A stretch of DNA of 64,000 bases, taken from contig JASLKP010000006.1 in the NCBI GenBank assembly GCA_030747485.1, forward strand, positions 1 through 64,000, read 5' to 3'. Position 1 is the first letter of the stretch. Each line of letters starts with the position of its first letter. The stretch comes from Candidatus Thalassarchaeaceae archaeon. Its GTDB lineage: Archaea; Thermoplasmatota; Poseidoniia; Poseidoniales; Thalassarchaeaceae. Positions 39,946 through 50,600 of the stretch are shown in pieces. The notes under the pieces were generated by a model. It saw nothing but the letters and a program-made list of their open reading frames with translations. It had not been told where the DNA came from and did no database searches. Both the position numbers and the translations under genes were made by a program.

Positions 39946-40920
39946 TCATTCCTCTTCTTGAAGAGGGGGCATGAGTGCCTCTATTCGTGCTTGATCTACT
40001 TCTGGTGCTGTCGCCATTGCTTTGTTTGCAACACGCTCCCAGATTGCTGGAATTGCGAGCAATATGATGGCAGTGAAAATGAGTTTCGTCCAAGATGCAT
40101 TTGGCACTTGATCGCTATTGTTGGACAAACCCAACTTGACTGCACCCACCCATGGAATCTCTCCACCAGCAACGCCAACAATCCAATCGTCTCGAACTGC
40201 AGTCACTGGCAAACCAGTCTCTTCATCGATTAGACCTTGGCGAGGAGCAAAGTGATTGCCCGAATATCCTATTGCAGCGTATTGGTCAACATTACAACCA
40301 TTTGTGACGACATTGTCACCCGTTGTAAGATAGCCCGCATGACCTGGATCCCAATCAGTAATCTGTAACGATGAGCCGTTTTTACAAGTATAATCAATTG
40401 TGACTGTAATCTCTTCTACATCAAAAACATCTGTTCCAGGTACTGTCCAAGTGAGGACACAAGTACCTGCTGTTCCATCTTCATCAATTGAAATTGGGTC
40501 CCAACTACCATCAGTTCCATCACAAGGATTCTCAGAATTACGGTCGATTGGTGTCACAGTATCTTCTGCAACCGCTTGAAGAATTGCGCGATGAATAACA
40601 GGGGTGGTACTGCCCCCATTCTTGGCATAAATAATCACATCTCCTGCCATTCCATGTGTCTCATAACCTTCAGCGGAATTACCTGGCTGCACCGCTTCTG
40701 CAAAAGTCACTACAGATTTTTTATCTGTAGACATCACGAGTACAAGATCTCCCGGATCAATGGCTCCAACATTTCCGTTATCTTCATGCATCATTGAACC
40801 TGACTCAATGACAACCATCGGAGGCCATGATCCAGTCATCAAAACCAATGTAGCAATGAGTGTCGAGATTAGACCTCCTGCCAAGATGGCTTCGCGAACC
40901 CACGTCCACGACTCGCCCAT
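39946..40920 (-). CDS. Signal peptidase I (S26B-like)
   Basis: VVIESGSMMHEDNG (Ser), GDVIIYAKNG, TPVIHRAI (His) motifs; N- and C-terminal TMs. Confidence 0.85.
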   Translation of the reverse strand: MGESWTWVREAILAGGLISTLIATLVLMTGSWPPMVVIESGSMMHEDNGNVGAIDPGDLVLVMSTDKKSVVTFAEAVQPGNSAEGYETHGMAGDVIIYAKNGGSTTPVIHRAILQAVAEDTVTPIDRNSENPCDGTDGSWDPISIDEDGTAGTCVLTWTVPGTDVFDVEEITVTIDYTCKNGSSLQITDWDPGHAGYLTTGDNVVTNGCNVDQYAAIGYSGNHFAPRQGLIDEETGLPVTAVRDDWIVGVAGGEIPWVGAVKLGLSNNSDQVPNASWTKLIFTAIILLAIPAIWERVANKAMATAPEVDQARIEALMPPLQEEE

Positions 40921-40926
40921 TAGGAT

Positions 40927-41745
40927 TCACTCCTCTTCTTCGGGTAACTCAGGCCGCACGCCAGATGCAGGGAATGTTGCCCAGAAGACGAAAATCGAAG
41001 TGAGCAATACGAACCATCCAGAAAGATCATCAAAATACGGAGCCGGATATGAATCGATTCGAGTATCATTCAACCATTCCCAAATGTTGAGTGTGTTTGT
41101 TCGTTCTCCAGCAGCATTTCGTACCAAACCAAAAGACATGTTGAACAATTGAAGAACAGAGGTGATTAAGCTTAGAATCCCAATCGTCCGATTGATAATA
41201 GTACTGCGCAATATATCGATTGTAATCCAACGAGATAGACGTGAATCATCAGTTCCCCACCAATCGATTAGAAGGTCTTCGGCCACTTTCTGTGCAGCCT
41301 CAGTTGGAACATCTCTTGCTCTGACCAATCCCTGTTCAATATAGTGCGACTTGAGGCGTGCTGTCCAGACACTGCCAAGCAATGCTGCGGCTTCCTCCGA
41401 TTCTTTTCGCTGGCGACCCAAATCTGCACGTGAGGTTGTTCTCAGAGTGTCCATCAAAATTGACCATTGTCCATGATAGTGGATGTATTCTGGTGCTGCG
41501 AATACGAGTATTGTCACCCCAACGAGTAAGCCAATCCATGTCCAACTTACAATGTTTACATAATTCGGATCGGATGCACCATTCAAGAAAAAGAAGAAAA
41601 TAATGGACCACATTAACATGCAGAACCCAAGCATTGTCAGAGAGCCCAAGATGACCAAATGTCGGTTCCTCTGACCCTCCCACCATCGTGAAACTGGTCC
41701 AAGAAAACCTGTTTTTGATTGACGTGATTTTTTCCCTGCTGCCAT
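40927..41745 (-). CDS. Membrane protein, 272 aa
   Basis: Multiple TMs; 6 nt upstream of signal peptidase gene on same strand. Confidence 0.75.
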   Translation of the reverse strand: MAAGKKSRQSKTGFLGPVSRWWEGQRNRHLVILGSLTMLGFCMLMWSIIFFFFLNGASDPNYVNIVSWTWIGLLVGVTILVFAAPEYIHYHGQWSILMDTLRTTSRADLGRQRKESEEAAALLGSVWTARLKSHYIEQGLVRARDVPTEAAQKVAEDLLIDWWGTDDSRLSRWITIDILRSTIINRTIGILSLITSVLQLFNMSFGLVRNAAGERTNTLNIWEWLNDTRIDSYPAPYFDDLSGWFVLLTSIFVFWATFPASGVRPELPEEEE

Positions 41746-41842
41746 AGCAATCCCAAACCGCGGAACATCACTTGGATGTTGAGGGTTCGCCTTCTTCGAT
41801 TAATGACAGGGTCGGAATAGGTTGATATCAGGTATTGCCGGG

Positions 41843-41859
41843 TGTCGGCGTAGCCGACA
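41843..41859 (+). repeat. Hairpin TGTCGGC-GTA-GCCGACA, 20 nt upstream of the 1681-aa gene
   Basis: Perfect 7-bp stem. Confidence 0.9.
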
Positions 41860-41879
41860 GGCGCACGTGAGGGGGAAAT

Positions 41880-44800
41880 ATGCGGAAAATAGCGATTCTA
41901 CTCCTTGCAACCCTGCTTTTCTCCTATACTCTGCCATTTGCTTCGGCCGTCACCGAAACACAGTACTCTGACGGTACGACTACCTTCACCCATGTCTTCA
42001 GTCAATCTGGAGATGCGGCAACACCTGGGGTAACATTGCCATATGGTGCAAATGTAGAAGATGTGGAATTTGTAATCGAAGGTGAAGCATCACAGCAGAA
42101 TTGGATTAACCTCTCTGTCGATAGGGACTTCAATGGTCCAGGAACCACGAATACAAACTTCAATCCAACTTGGTTTAACGGTGGCTATCGAACAAACCTC
42201 GCTTCGGAAAATGATGAATTGCAACTCAATACTCAAGAGACCACTTCGTATTGGTCATTGACATCCAGCAATGATGTGGCCAGTAGTTCAGGAGGAGTTC
42301 TCAACACCACTGGCGGCCATTTCTCGATGTCTGAGAATGGAATGATGGGAATCACGACAGAACGAACGGAAACATTGACTGGAGGGAATTGGAATTATGT
42401 CGGACCAGTCATCAAGCAATATGATGAAATCCATGTCACCAAATGGACATCTACAAGCCTTTACAATACACCCTCTATGTATCGATACAACGCAACAACT
42501 GGAACATATATTGGAATCACGAACTTGAATATCGGATCGTGCACATCTTCTGCTTCGGCATATGTCTATGATGTAACAAGTGACGGAAATGGCACCGTTT
42601 GGATGGTGTCATATTCCTATCGATACATCTCTCGTTGGACATATAATCCGACTGCAAATCCACCAACCTATACCTGCCAGCAGAGTTGGTCGGTACCAAC
42701 CTCTGGTTCCACGCGATACCCATACGGGATTGCCTTTGATCCAACAGATAATGAAATGTATTTCCTAACAGGAACATATCAAAGTCCATCATATATCGTC
42801 GAGTTGTGGAAGGTGAATCGTTCATCACCTACCACATCTCAGGCTAGTTGGACTCTTGGGACGATTCAGAGTGGCCACGGAATACCATCTGGACTAGACG
42901 TCCAAATGCCTCGAATAACCTACAATGTCTTTTGCTCATCTTCCACTACAATATCAACAAATTGCAAAGCAAGATCTTACCTGAGTGTATACCATACCAC
43001 TGGAACGTGGCCAGAACATCAAGGCGACATTCTCTACGATATGCCAATTTATGGTCTTGAACGAATAGATGATGAACTCGCTTTCACTTGTTATTATTCT
43101 TCAGTCTGTCCATCGGGCCAAACTCGGAAAGTGAATATCATAGGCACTAGTACTCCGTCATGGACTGGTACGCCCAGTAGCACTGCAGCAATCATTACAT
43201 CTAGCGTGAAAACACTGTCTAGTCCAGTCACCCAAGTCAAGTTAGGGGCTGCTGTGACTTGGGAACCCACTGGGACATCAGTTGATTTCATGGTTACAAA
43301 TGATGGGGGCACCACTTGGAAGAGAGCAACCACAGGAAATACTGTGACTTTTGCCAATGGAGGTACTCAAATTGCTTGGAAGGCTTGGCTCAATGGTACC
43401 ACTACCGACGCTCCCATTCTAGATTCTGTAGGACTATCCTACACTGCGTCCTATTCCCCAACTGGTCAAGTTCGGATGTATTATTATGCCTTCCAAACAG
43501 GCAATACGATGCCTGTGGCGTCAACGATTTGGTGGAATGCGTCAACACCAGGTGGTAGTTCACTTGATTTCTATTGGTACACTGGTTCATCAGCTTGTAA
43601 CGGGAAAACGCATAATATTGCTAGTTCTGGATCTACGGTAACGTTCTCTGGAACAACAAGTTATCTCACCCTCTGCATTGATTTCGATGCTGGAACAAAT
43701 AACGAATACACGCCAACACTTTACGATTTTAATGTTGTAACTTACACCAATGCTCCGCAAAATGTCAAACTCGACATTGGAGATGACAACACATTCGAAT
43801 GGAGTCATACAGGAAACCTTCTGAGTCGAATAACTGTCTCAAACAGTGAAATGATTGACAGTTTCAACGATTTGGTGCCACAAACGGGTACTGGAACCAT
43901 TGTGATTCCAATCAATCTGCACTCCGGTTCTGCAGGAAAAGTGAACATCCTATCAATGAGTATTGAGTATACAATGGTGACTGTAAATCTCGATTTGCAA
44001 TATGATGAGAACATGGTATTGCACGAACGTTCAGAACCATATGAAATCATCACAAGGCATGTGATTGGTGACAACTCATTGAGTATCACAAATGCCGAAT
44101 TAACCTTCCTTGCATCCCCTAGTTCAGATGCTCCGAAACTATCATGGACAAATGATGGAACATTAGTGGATGATGATCCTGAAGATTGGATTATTCCTGA
44201 TCAAAGTACAACATGGACATCTACAACAAACGGAATCTTTGAGATTCATTGGATGTTCAGAGTCACCGATGATTTCCCAGAACAGAATAATGTTGGTTTC
44301 CGAGTGAGTTGTACTGATGACAATGGTTTCACTCCTGAAACACTGGCAACAGTTTCTACTGGAATTTATGTCAACCAATCCTATGGATTGGGATGGTTAA
44401 ATTTGCATGATGTCGAAGGAGAAGTAACTGAGAATGATGTACAAGATGGACATTGGATTGTTGCCGGAGAAACGGTGCACTTCCAAGGACAAATTTGGTT
44501 CTCAGGAACACAAGATGCCCCACTGAATTCTGTCTTTGATGTTAGAGTCGTGAGAAAAGACAGCCAGGGTGATTTTACTGCCGCGTCGTGGAAGGATACC
44601 TCGAATGCAAATGGTTCCTTCTTCATCTCTGTCGAAATTCCTTCTATGGATATTCCCGATGGAGTAACATTTGAAATTCAAATCTACAATGAACGTGACC
44701 CTACAAAGGTCCTAGCGACTGAAAATTCGTGGCGACGAACGGTTCGGGTGGACAATTCACCGCCAGCAATCAGTGCTAATTGGCCTGCTGATGATGATTA

Positions 44801-46925
44801 CGAAGCCTCGAGTGAAGCACAGCAAATTGCCATCACCATTGATGACGCTATTGGGCAGCCAACGAATCTAACGCTGCACTATTGGGTTGAAGCGGATCAT
44901 GATACAAATCGAAATGGTGTCGCTGATGAAGAAGAATACGTGAATCAAACGTTAACAAATGTCACTGAAGATGCTGAGAAGGTGTTCTTTGGTATCATTG
45001 ATGACTCAAGGAATCCAAACATGGCTCGTGTTTCCTACTATGTGTCTGGAACGGATGTCGCTGGAAATCAATTGGTATCACCAGATGGTCCAGGGTTTGG
45101 ATATGATCTCGCCACTTATCGTACTCGAAAAGATATGGCATCCGTATTCACTGGTCTTGACTGGGTTGGCCACTCAGATGGGAATGATGTATTCAGTGGT
45201 ACTGAACAATCAATCTCTGTAGGATTGGTAGATGCAAATGGAATTATCGATTTTGAATACATTGCACTCATCTTTGATTTTGAAGGGCCAGACCCTGAAA
45301 GAGATCAGCAGCGAATGTGGTACGATGGAAGAGAAGATTCGTGGTTCTACGATGAAGCATATCTTGAATTATTATCGAGCAGTTCAACGACTGTTACAAC
45401 CAACAACTCTGGACTCCCATGGATTTTCATTGACTTTGATTTCAAGTTCTCATGGGATTGGCCAGATGAAGACATTTCTGATTTGGCCTTAGAATACAAG
45501 GAACTTGGTTCACCGACTCCAACTAGAATCGAATTTAGCGAACATACATTCAGTGTAGAGAACGATTTGGTGTTGAATGCGAATTCATACTCTGTTGAAG
45601 ATGTGGCTGAACCAAGAGTTGGGCCACTTGACGATGCGACACCCGTCAGACCTGACGACAGACTCCGATGGTCAGGTCATGTCGTTTACGAAGATAGCAA
45701 TGTGCCAGCACCCAATGATTTGGGAATTACTGTTGAAGTCTTTGATGGCGTTCAATACTGGTCAGATGGAAGCCTTGCAGATGATGGTAGCTTCAGTATT
45801 GAAGTTCCATTGTCTGCAGCCACCTCATTGCAGAGTGCCGAAAGTCGAACATTCCTCACAGGCGTGCGAAATGTGCCTGGTCGTGGAGAAGACATGACCA
45901 GAGATACTGTTGCAACCACCTTGCAATTACAGGTGGATCACACACCCCCACGTGTTCATCATCGAATGGAACCAATCGATGTAATCGACATCTCTACAGA
46001 CAGCGATTTGACCTCTGTCCCTGTCAGGTTTGTCGGTTGGGAAGAATGTCTGTTAGCAGACGAAAATGACCGTTGTGCAGCCTTTGGACAAAGTCCACAA
46101 TGGGTGAACTGGGTCATGCGTGACGATGTTCGAACAATTGCAGCTGGACAATCGCCTCTTGCCATGCAAGTACTCGATGGAAGTATCGAATGGATTGGAG
46201 AAGTAGACCTAACCAGTGATGGTGTCGTTACGCCTCGTTCTGGCTATCGTGTTGGGTTCTGGATTACTGGGCACGACGCAGCAGGAAATGAATTCCCAAT
46301 GACTGCAAATACAGAGAGCGACCCTGTGCGTGAACGCACTGAAGATGATGGTGACTTCGATCTCGCTTGGGTGAGATTAGGAGCAACTGTACCAGAATTA
46401 ATTGTGCAAAGTGTGACACTTGAGGAAGACACAGTTAGTGAAGGTTCAGAGATTAAGGTCGTTGCAATCATTGCCAATGTTGGAGGCGTGAATGCCTCAT
46501 CATTTACAGTGAAGTTCTTCGCTGGAGACAAAGAGATTACCACGGAGAGAATCGCAGGACTACCTGAGGATACTGATCATCGGATTGAAACCACCTGGAA
46601 AGCCAAAAAAGGTGTTGACAGAATTACTGTAATCGTTGATGCTGACAATGAAGTTGTCGAAGTTGATGAAGAAGGGAACAGCATGTCAGTGGGTATTTCG
46701 GTTGAATATTCATGGGGAATGGGCTGGATTGATAGTTGGCGAAAGAATCCACTCACTGTGATTGGAGTCATTTTCGCATTCATCTTGTTACCAGTCATTG
46801 CAGTAATTACCTGGAAGACATCATTGTCTGGTGCTCAGGACCTCTATGCTGAGGAACTACACTACGAAGACGAAGATGACGACGAATGGGAATACGAAGA
46901 CGAAGATGACGATGGATGGGAGTGA
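41880..46925 (+). CDS. Giant surface protein, 1681 aa, with CARDB-like domain, TM and duplicated acidic tail
   Basis: Signal peptide; CARDB-like PELIVQSVTLEEDTVSEGSEIKVVAIIANVGGVNASSFTVKFF; TM; tail YEDEDDDEWEYEDEDDDGWE. Confidence 0.85.
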   Translation: MRKIAILLLATLLFSYTLPFASAVTETQYSDGTTTFTHVFSQSGDAATPGVTLPYGANVEDVEFVIEGEASQQNWINLSVDRDFNGPGTTNTNFNPTWFNGGYRTNLASENDELQLNTQETTSYWSLTSSNDVASSSGGVLNTTGGHFSMSENGMMGITTERTETLTGGNWNYVGPVIKQYDEIHVTKWTSTSLYNTPSMYRYNATTGTYIGITNLNIGSCTSSASAYVYDVTSDGNGTVWMVSYSYRYISRWTYNPTANPPTYTCQQSWSVPTSGSTRYPYGIAFDPTDNEMYFLTGTYQSPSYIVELWKVNRSSPTTSQASWTLGTIQSGHGIPSGLDVQMPRITYNVFCSSSTTISTNCKARSYLSVYHTTGTWPEHQGDILYDMPIYGLERIDDELAFTCYYSSVCPSGQTRKVNIIGTSTPSWTGTPSSTAAIITSSVKTLSSPVTQVKLGAAVTWEPTGTSVDFMVTNDGGTTWKRATTGNTVTFANGGTQIAWKAWLNGTTTDAPILDSVGLSYTASYSPTGQVRMYYYAFQTGNTMPVASTIWWNASTPGGSSLDFYWYTGSSACNGKTHNIASSGSTVTFSGTTSYLTLCIDFDAGTNNEYTPTLYDFNVVTYTNAPQNVKLDIGDDNTFEWSHTGNLLSRITVSNSEMIDSFNDLVPQTGTGTIVIPINLHSGSAGKVNILSMSIEYTMVTVNLDLQYDENMVLHERSEPYEIITRHVIGDNSLSITNAELTFLASPSSDAPKLSWTNDGTLVDDDPEDWIIPDQSTTWTSTTNGIFEIHWMFRVTDDFPEQNNVGFRVSCTDDNGFTPETLATVSTGIYVNQSYGLGWLNLHDVEGEVTENDVQDGHWIVAGETVHFQGQIWFSGTQDAPLNSVFDVRVVRKDSQGDFTAASWKDTSNANGSFFISVEIPSMDIPDGVTFEIQIYNERDPTKVLATENSWRRTVRVDNSPPAISANWPADDDYEASSEAQQIAITIDDAIGQPTNLTLHYWVEADHDTNRNGVADEEEYVNQTLTNVTEDAEKVFFGIIDDSRNPNMARVSYYVSGTDVAGNQLVSPDGPGFGYDLATYRTRKDMASVFTGLDWVGHSDGNDVFSGTEQSISVGLVDANGIIDFEYIALIFDFEGPDPERDQQRMWYDGREDSWFYDEAYLELLSSSSTTVTTNNSGLPWIFIDFDFKFSWDWPDEDISDLALEYKELGSPTPTRIEFSEHTFSVENDLVLNANSYSVEDVAEPRVGPLDDATPVRPDDRLRWSGHVVYEDSNVPAPNDLGITVEVFDGVQYWSDGSLADDGSFSIEVPLSAATSLQSAESRTFLTGVRNVPGRGEDMTRDTVATTLQLQVDHTPPRVHHRMEPIDVIDISTDSDLTSVPVRFVGWEECLLADENDRCAAFGQSPQWVNWVMRDDVRTIAAGQSPLAMQVLDGSIEWIGEVDLTSDGVVTPRSGYRVGFWITGHDAAGNEFPMTANTESDPVRERTEDDGDFDLAWVRLGATVPELIVQSVTLEEDTVSEGSEIKVVAIIANVGGVNASSFTVKFFAGDKEITTERIAGLPEDTDHRIETTWKAKKGVDRITVIVDADNEVVEVDEEGNSMSVGISVEYSWGMGWIDSWRKNPLTVIGVIFAFILLPVIAVITWKTSLSGAQDLYAEELHYEDEDDDEWEYEDEDDDGWE
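46863..46922 (+). repeat. Tandem 30-bp coding duplication encoding YEDEDDDEWE-YEDEDDDGWE
   Basis: TACGAAGACGAAGATGACGA... at 46863-46892 and 46893-46922, in frame. Confidence 0.9.
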
Positions 46926-46986
46926 TTCCCCCCGAACGGCGGATTCAATACCCACGCACGCACGCATGCGCGTACGAGGGGGGAAT
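46925..46986. repeat. 9-bp inverted repeat ATTCCCCCC...GGGGGGAAT enclosing an alternating purine-pyrimidine core
   Basis: Arms 46925-46933 and 46978-46986; core contains CGCACGCACGCATGCGCGTACG. Confidence 0.85.
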
Positions 46987-46990
46987 TTGA

Positions 46991-49900
46991 ATGGCTGGAT
47001 TTGATACACTTTGTGACCCTCTTCGCAATTATCTAGAGAAACAACATTGGGAACCCACTCCCATCCAAAATGTTGCAATTGAACCACTCCTTTCTGGAGA
47101 TGACCGCCTATTGATTGCACCCACTGGATCGGGAAAAACAGAAGCTGCAATTCTACCGATTATGAGTCGAATATTCACCCACGGGTGGGGTCCAATGTCA
47201 GTCCTCTATGTTACACCTCTAAGGGCATTGAATAGAGACATCAACCGACGATTGGAAGAATGGTCATTATTGGCTGGAATCTCAATTGGTTTACGCCATG
47301 GAGATACGTCTCAAGCAGAGAGGAATAGGCAATCAAAGAATCCACCGGATTTACTGGTCACAACACCAGAGACTCTGCAAATCATGTTGACAGGTAAGAG
47401 ACTGCGAGAACATCTGAAGAATGTTCGAGTTGTCATCGTTGACGAAGTTCACGAATTGGCCGCTTCCGAAAGAGGAGGACAATTACTGGTAGGGTTGTCT
47501 CGAGTGGAAGAACTTGCTCGGAGACGGATTCAGCGAGTCGGACTCTCTGCAACAGTTGGAAACCCAACCGAAGTTGCACATTGGCTCTCACCAAATGCAG
47601 GAAAGCCAATCATCGCACCGGCACCACGTTCCACAGAGATCCGAATTACATGTTCACAACCTGAAGATTCAGATGTAGCAATCGCATTGGATTACAATAC
47701 TTCACCTAAAGCAATGGCATCACTTCGAATGCTTGCGGGTCGTCTGAAAGATGATGCGCCTGCACTCATCTTTGTCAACAGTAGAAACGCTGCAGAAACC
47801 GTTGCATCTAGACTGAAGACATTTGATGAAACATTGGATATTGGAGTACATCATGGTTCGTTATCCAGTGATTTACGTGAAGAAATGGAGAATAGACTCC
47901 AGAGTGGTGATATCCATGCATTGGTCTGTACAAGTAGTTTAGAATTAGGCATCGATGTAGGTGCCATCAGACATGTACACCAAATTCAATCCCCAAGAGC
48001 TGTCGATCGTTTGCTACAAAGAGTTGGGCGAGCAGATCACGTCCTAGGGGGTACTGGTCGTGGAGATCTTGTTGCATGGGAAGTTGATGATATTGCTGAA
48101 GCTGCAGTCATTGCAAGGCGTGCAGTACAAGGAGAAATTGAAGGCGTCAGATGGAGGACAATGCCACGTACCGTCGCTGCGAATCAAATGGTGATGATGA
48201 CATTAGCAGAAGGCATCACGCCGTTATCAGCAACGACTACACTATTGCAGCGCACTTCCATTTTCTCTGAATGGTGTCACGATGACACGTTGGCACTTGC
48301 AAGAATTCTAGCAGATCGATGGTTGATTCGTTTGGTTGAAAACCCAAGCGAATCGGATCCACTAGAATGGGCTCCTTCACTTTGGAGAGCACTTGCAGTG
48401 GGACTTGCAATTCCAGCAGAAAGACCGAAACCGATGGATATTGAGGCAACTGAAGATTCTGAATTAAATCGATGGAGGAAAGAAATTCGCTCAAGATTGC
48501 CACAACATCTCAAGGAGGGTTGGACGTCTGCAAGTTCTCGTTCACGTCAATACATGCTTTCTCACCTTTCGATGATTCCTGATGAGCAACGATACACTGT
48601 CAGAGATGCCGTCACTAGGAAGGGCATCGGTTCAGTCGACGAGGCTTTCGTCCTCTCATTGGATGATTCTGGTCAGGAGACTGATGGAGCACCTCGACGT
48701 TTCGTCATGGTCGGACGTACGTGGGAGATTGTTGAAGCCAACCCTGAGAAATCCGAATTATTGGTTTCACCAGCCAGAGTGAGTGGTCCTGTGCCCATTT
48801 GGAGTGGCGAATTGCCTCCAGTTCCGGCTGAAATTGCACGTGAAGTTGGAGCCCTTCGTCGTAGAATTAGGGGCCTCGCCAGTGGAATCCAAGAGGAGGA
48901 GATGGAGGGTGCCGAGAGACTCGATTGGATTGGTGGAGCGATGCCAGATGTCGACATAGAGGACTACCCCCTTGCTCCAGATGCAATGGACATTCTCATG
49001 AATACCATTAGCGAGCATGTAGATGCTACCTCAAATCTACCTGATGAACGACATCTAGATATTGAAACAAGAAAAGATGCAATCGTAGTAAATTCATGTC
49101 ATGGAAGCAGGATAAATGAAACCTTAGCACACTTCCTACAAGCGATGGCGTCGACAATTGAAGGAAAGATGGGGCGGGTCATTGTCGACCCATACAGAAT
49201 CAGTTTACAGGTGCCGGGATTACGTGCATCACATGTCATTGATTGGCTCACTGAAACCCAACCTGAAGGGCTACTCAGTATCATGAGAGTTACAATTCCT
49301 AAAGGTCGTCAATTACGTTGGAGGTTGGTACAAGTTTGCAAGGTATTTGGAGTACTTCGTTCAGGCATAGATCCTCGCAAGGTCAATCTCGCAGGAATTG
49401 CGAATCGATACAAGGGGACCCCACTGATGGATGATGCATTGGACAAACTGTTCAGTGAGCGAATGGATATTGATGGAACTGTTGATTTGTTACGAGCAAT
49501 TCAAGATGGGATTGTGAAAGTAGAACACCGTAGCCCTGGACCACTTGGTTTATCTCCACGTTCTGAACGAGATATGCAACTACCTGAATGGTCGAATATC
49601 GAAGTTCGTGAACGACTTGAAGGACGCTTGATGAATGAGCGGGCGATTACAATTTGTTTACGTTGTAAAGCCTCGACTCGATTCCGAGTTGCACGTTATC
49701 CAGAAATTGATGCAAAGTGTACAATATGCAATGCCACAATGCGAGCAGTTGCTCGTGAAGCACAGGCTGAGGACTTGAAAAAATGGGTCAAGACTGACGA
49801 TGATGATAAGATTCGTAATCGAATGATGCGTAACGCAGAGATGGTACAGAACAGAGGAATTGATGCAATTCTCTGCCTCATGGCACGTGGAGTTGGTGAG

Positions 49901-50017
49901 GACACTGCAACTCGAATTTTACGAACAAATCCAATCGGTGGTACGAGGGACTCATTGCTAAAATCAATCCATGATGCTGAAATCCAGTATGCACGTACAC
50001 GGCGCTTTTGGGGTTAG
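46991..50017 (+). CDS. Lhr-type DEAD/DEAH helicase
   Basis: PTPIQNVAIEPLLSGDDRLLIAPTGSGKTEAAILP, VIVDEVHELAASERGGQL, VGLSATVGNP, ALVCTSSLELGIDVG, QRVGRADHVLGG; C-terminal zinc motif. Confidence 0.93.
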   Translation: MAGFDTLCDPLRNYLEKQHWEPTPIQNVAIEPLLSGDDRLLIAPTGSGKTEAAILPIMSRIFTHGWGPMSVLYVTPLRALNRDINRRLEEWSLLAGISIGLRHGDTSQAERNRQSKNPPDLLVTTPETLQIMLTGKRLREHLKNVRVVIVDEVHELAASERGGQLLVGLSRVEELARRRIQRVGLSATVGNPTEVAHWLSPNAGKPIIAPAPRSTEIRITCSQPEDSDVAIALDYNTSPKAMASLRMLAGRLKDDAPALIFVNSRNAAETVASRLKTFDETLDIGVHHGSLSSDLREEMENRLQSGDIHALVCTSSLELGIDVGAIRHVHQIQSPRAVDRLLQRVGRADHVLGGTGRGDLVAWEVDDIAEAAVIARRAVQGEIEGVRWRTMPRTVAANQMVMMTLAEGITPLSATTTLLQRTSIFSEWCHDDTLALARILADRWLIRLVENPSESDPLEWAPSLWRALAVGLAIPAERPKPMDIEATEDSELNRWRKEIRSRLPQHLKEGWTSASSRSRQYMLSHLSMIPDEQRYTVRDAVTRKGIGSVDEAFVLSLDDSGQETDGAPRRFVMVGRTWEIVEANPEKSELLVSPARVSGPVPIWSGELPPVPAEIAREVGALRRRIRGLASGIQEEEMEGAERLDWIGGAMPDVDIEDYPLAPDAMDILMNTISEHVDATSNLPDERHLDIETRKDAIVVNSCHGSRINETLAHFLQAMASTIEGKMGRVIVDPYRISLQVPGLRASHVIDWLTETQPEGLLSIMRVTIPKGRQLRWRLVQVCKVFGVLRSGIDPRKVNLAGIANRYKGTPLMDDALDKLFSERMDIDGTVDLLRAIQDGIVKVEHRSPGPLGLSPRSERDMQLPEWSNIEVRERLEGRLMNERAITICLRCKASTRFRVARYPEIDAKCTICNATMRAVAREAQAEDLKKWVKTDDDDKIRNRMMRNAEMVQNRGIDAILCLMARGVGEDTATRILRTNPIGGTRDSLLKSIHDAEIQYARTRRFWG

Positions 50018-50045
50018 TAATCATCATGAACGGGGATGCAAACGC

Positions 50046-50600
50046 ATGTCTATGTGGTTTGGTCTGACCGGTCGGAATGCATCTGGAAAAACGACTGTTG
50101 TCGAATGGTTTGTCTCCAATGGATTTACCGCAACCTCTTGTTCAGATTCAATTCGAAATTGGTTGCGCGAGCAGCAAACCGAAATCACTCGAGAAAATCT
50201 AATCCAAGGGGGACGGACACTACGTTCAGAAGGTGGCCCAGGTATTCTTGCTGAAATGCTGAGAGATGAACATGCAGATGTAAGCAATCTCGTCATTGAT
50301 TCAATTAGAACACCTGCTGAGGTCGAGGCGCTCCGTCAGAGACCGGATTTTCGTCTCATTGAAATCAGAGCAAGTTTGGAAGGGCGATGGAATCGATTAC
50401 TAGCACGCGGAAGACCGGGTGATCCCGAACATTACGAGAAATTTGTCGAGCAAGAAGAAGCGGAATTGATTGCAGCGGATGAAAGTGGACAAGCACTGAA
50501 AGCAACTGCTGAAATGGCTGATGTTGTCATCAACAATGATGGAAATCTGGATGAATTAATCGCCGCTCTTGAGGCGTTGATTACACCTGGCGGACAGTAA
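50046..50600 (+). CDS. P-loop nucleoside/dephospho-CoA-kinase-like protein
   Basis: WFGLTGRNASGKTTVVEWF Walker A and dephospho-CoA-kinase-like layout; start uncertain. Confidence 0.7.
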   Translation: MSMWFGLTGRNASGKTTVVEWFVSNGFTATSCSDSIRNWLREQQTEITRENLIQGGRTLRSEGGPGILAEMLRDEHADVSNLVIDSIRTPAEVEALRQRPDFRLIEIRASLEGRWNRLLARGRPGDPEHYEKFVEQEEAELIAADESGQALKATAEMADVVINNDGNLDELIAALEALITPGGQ

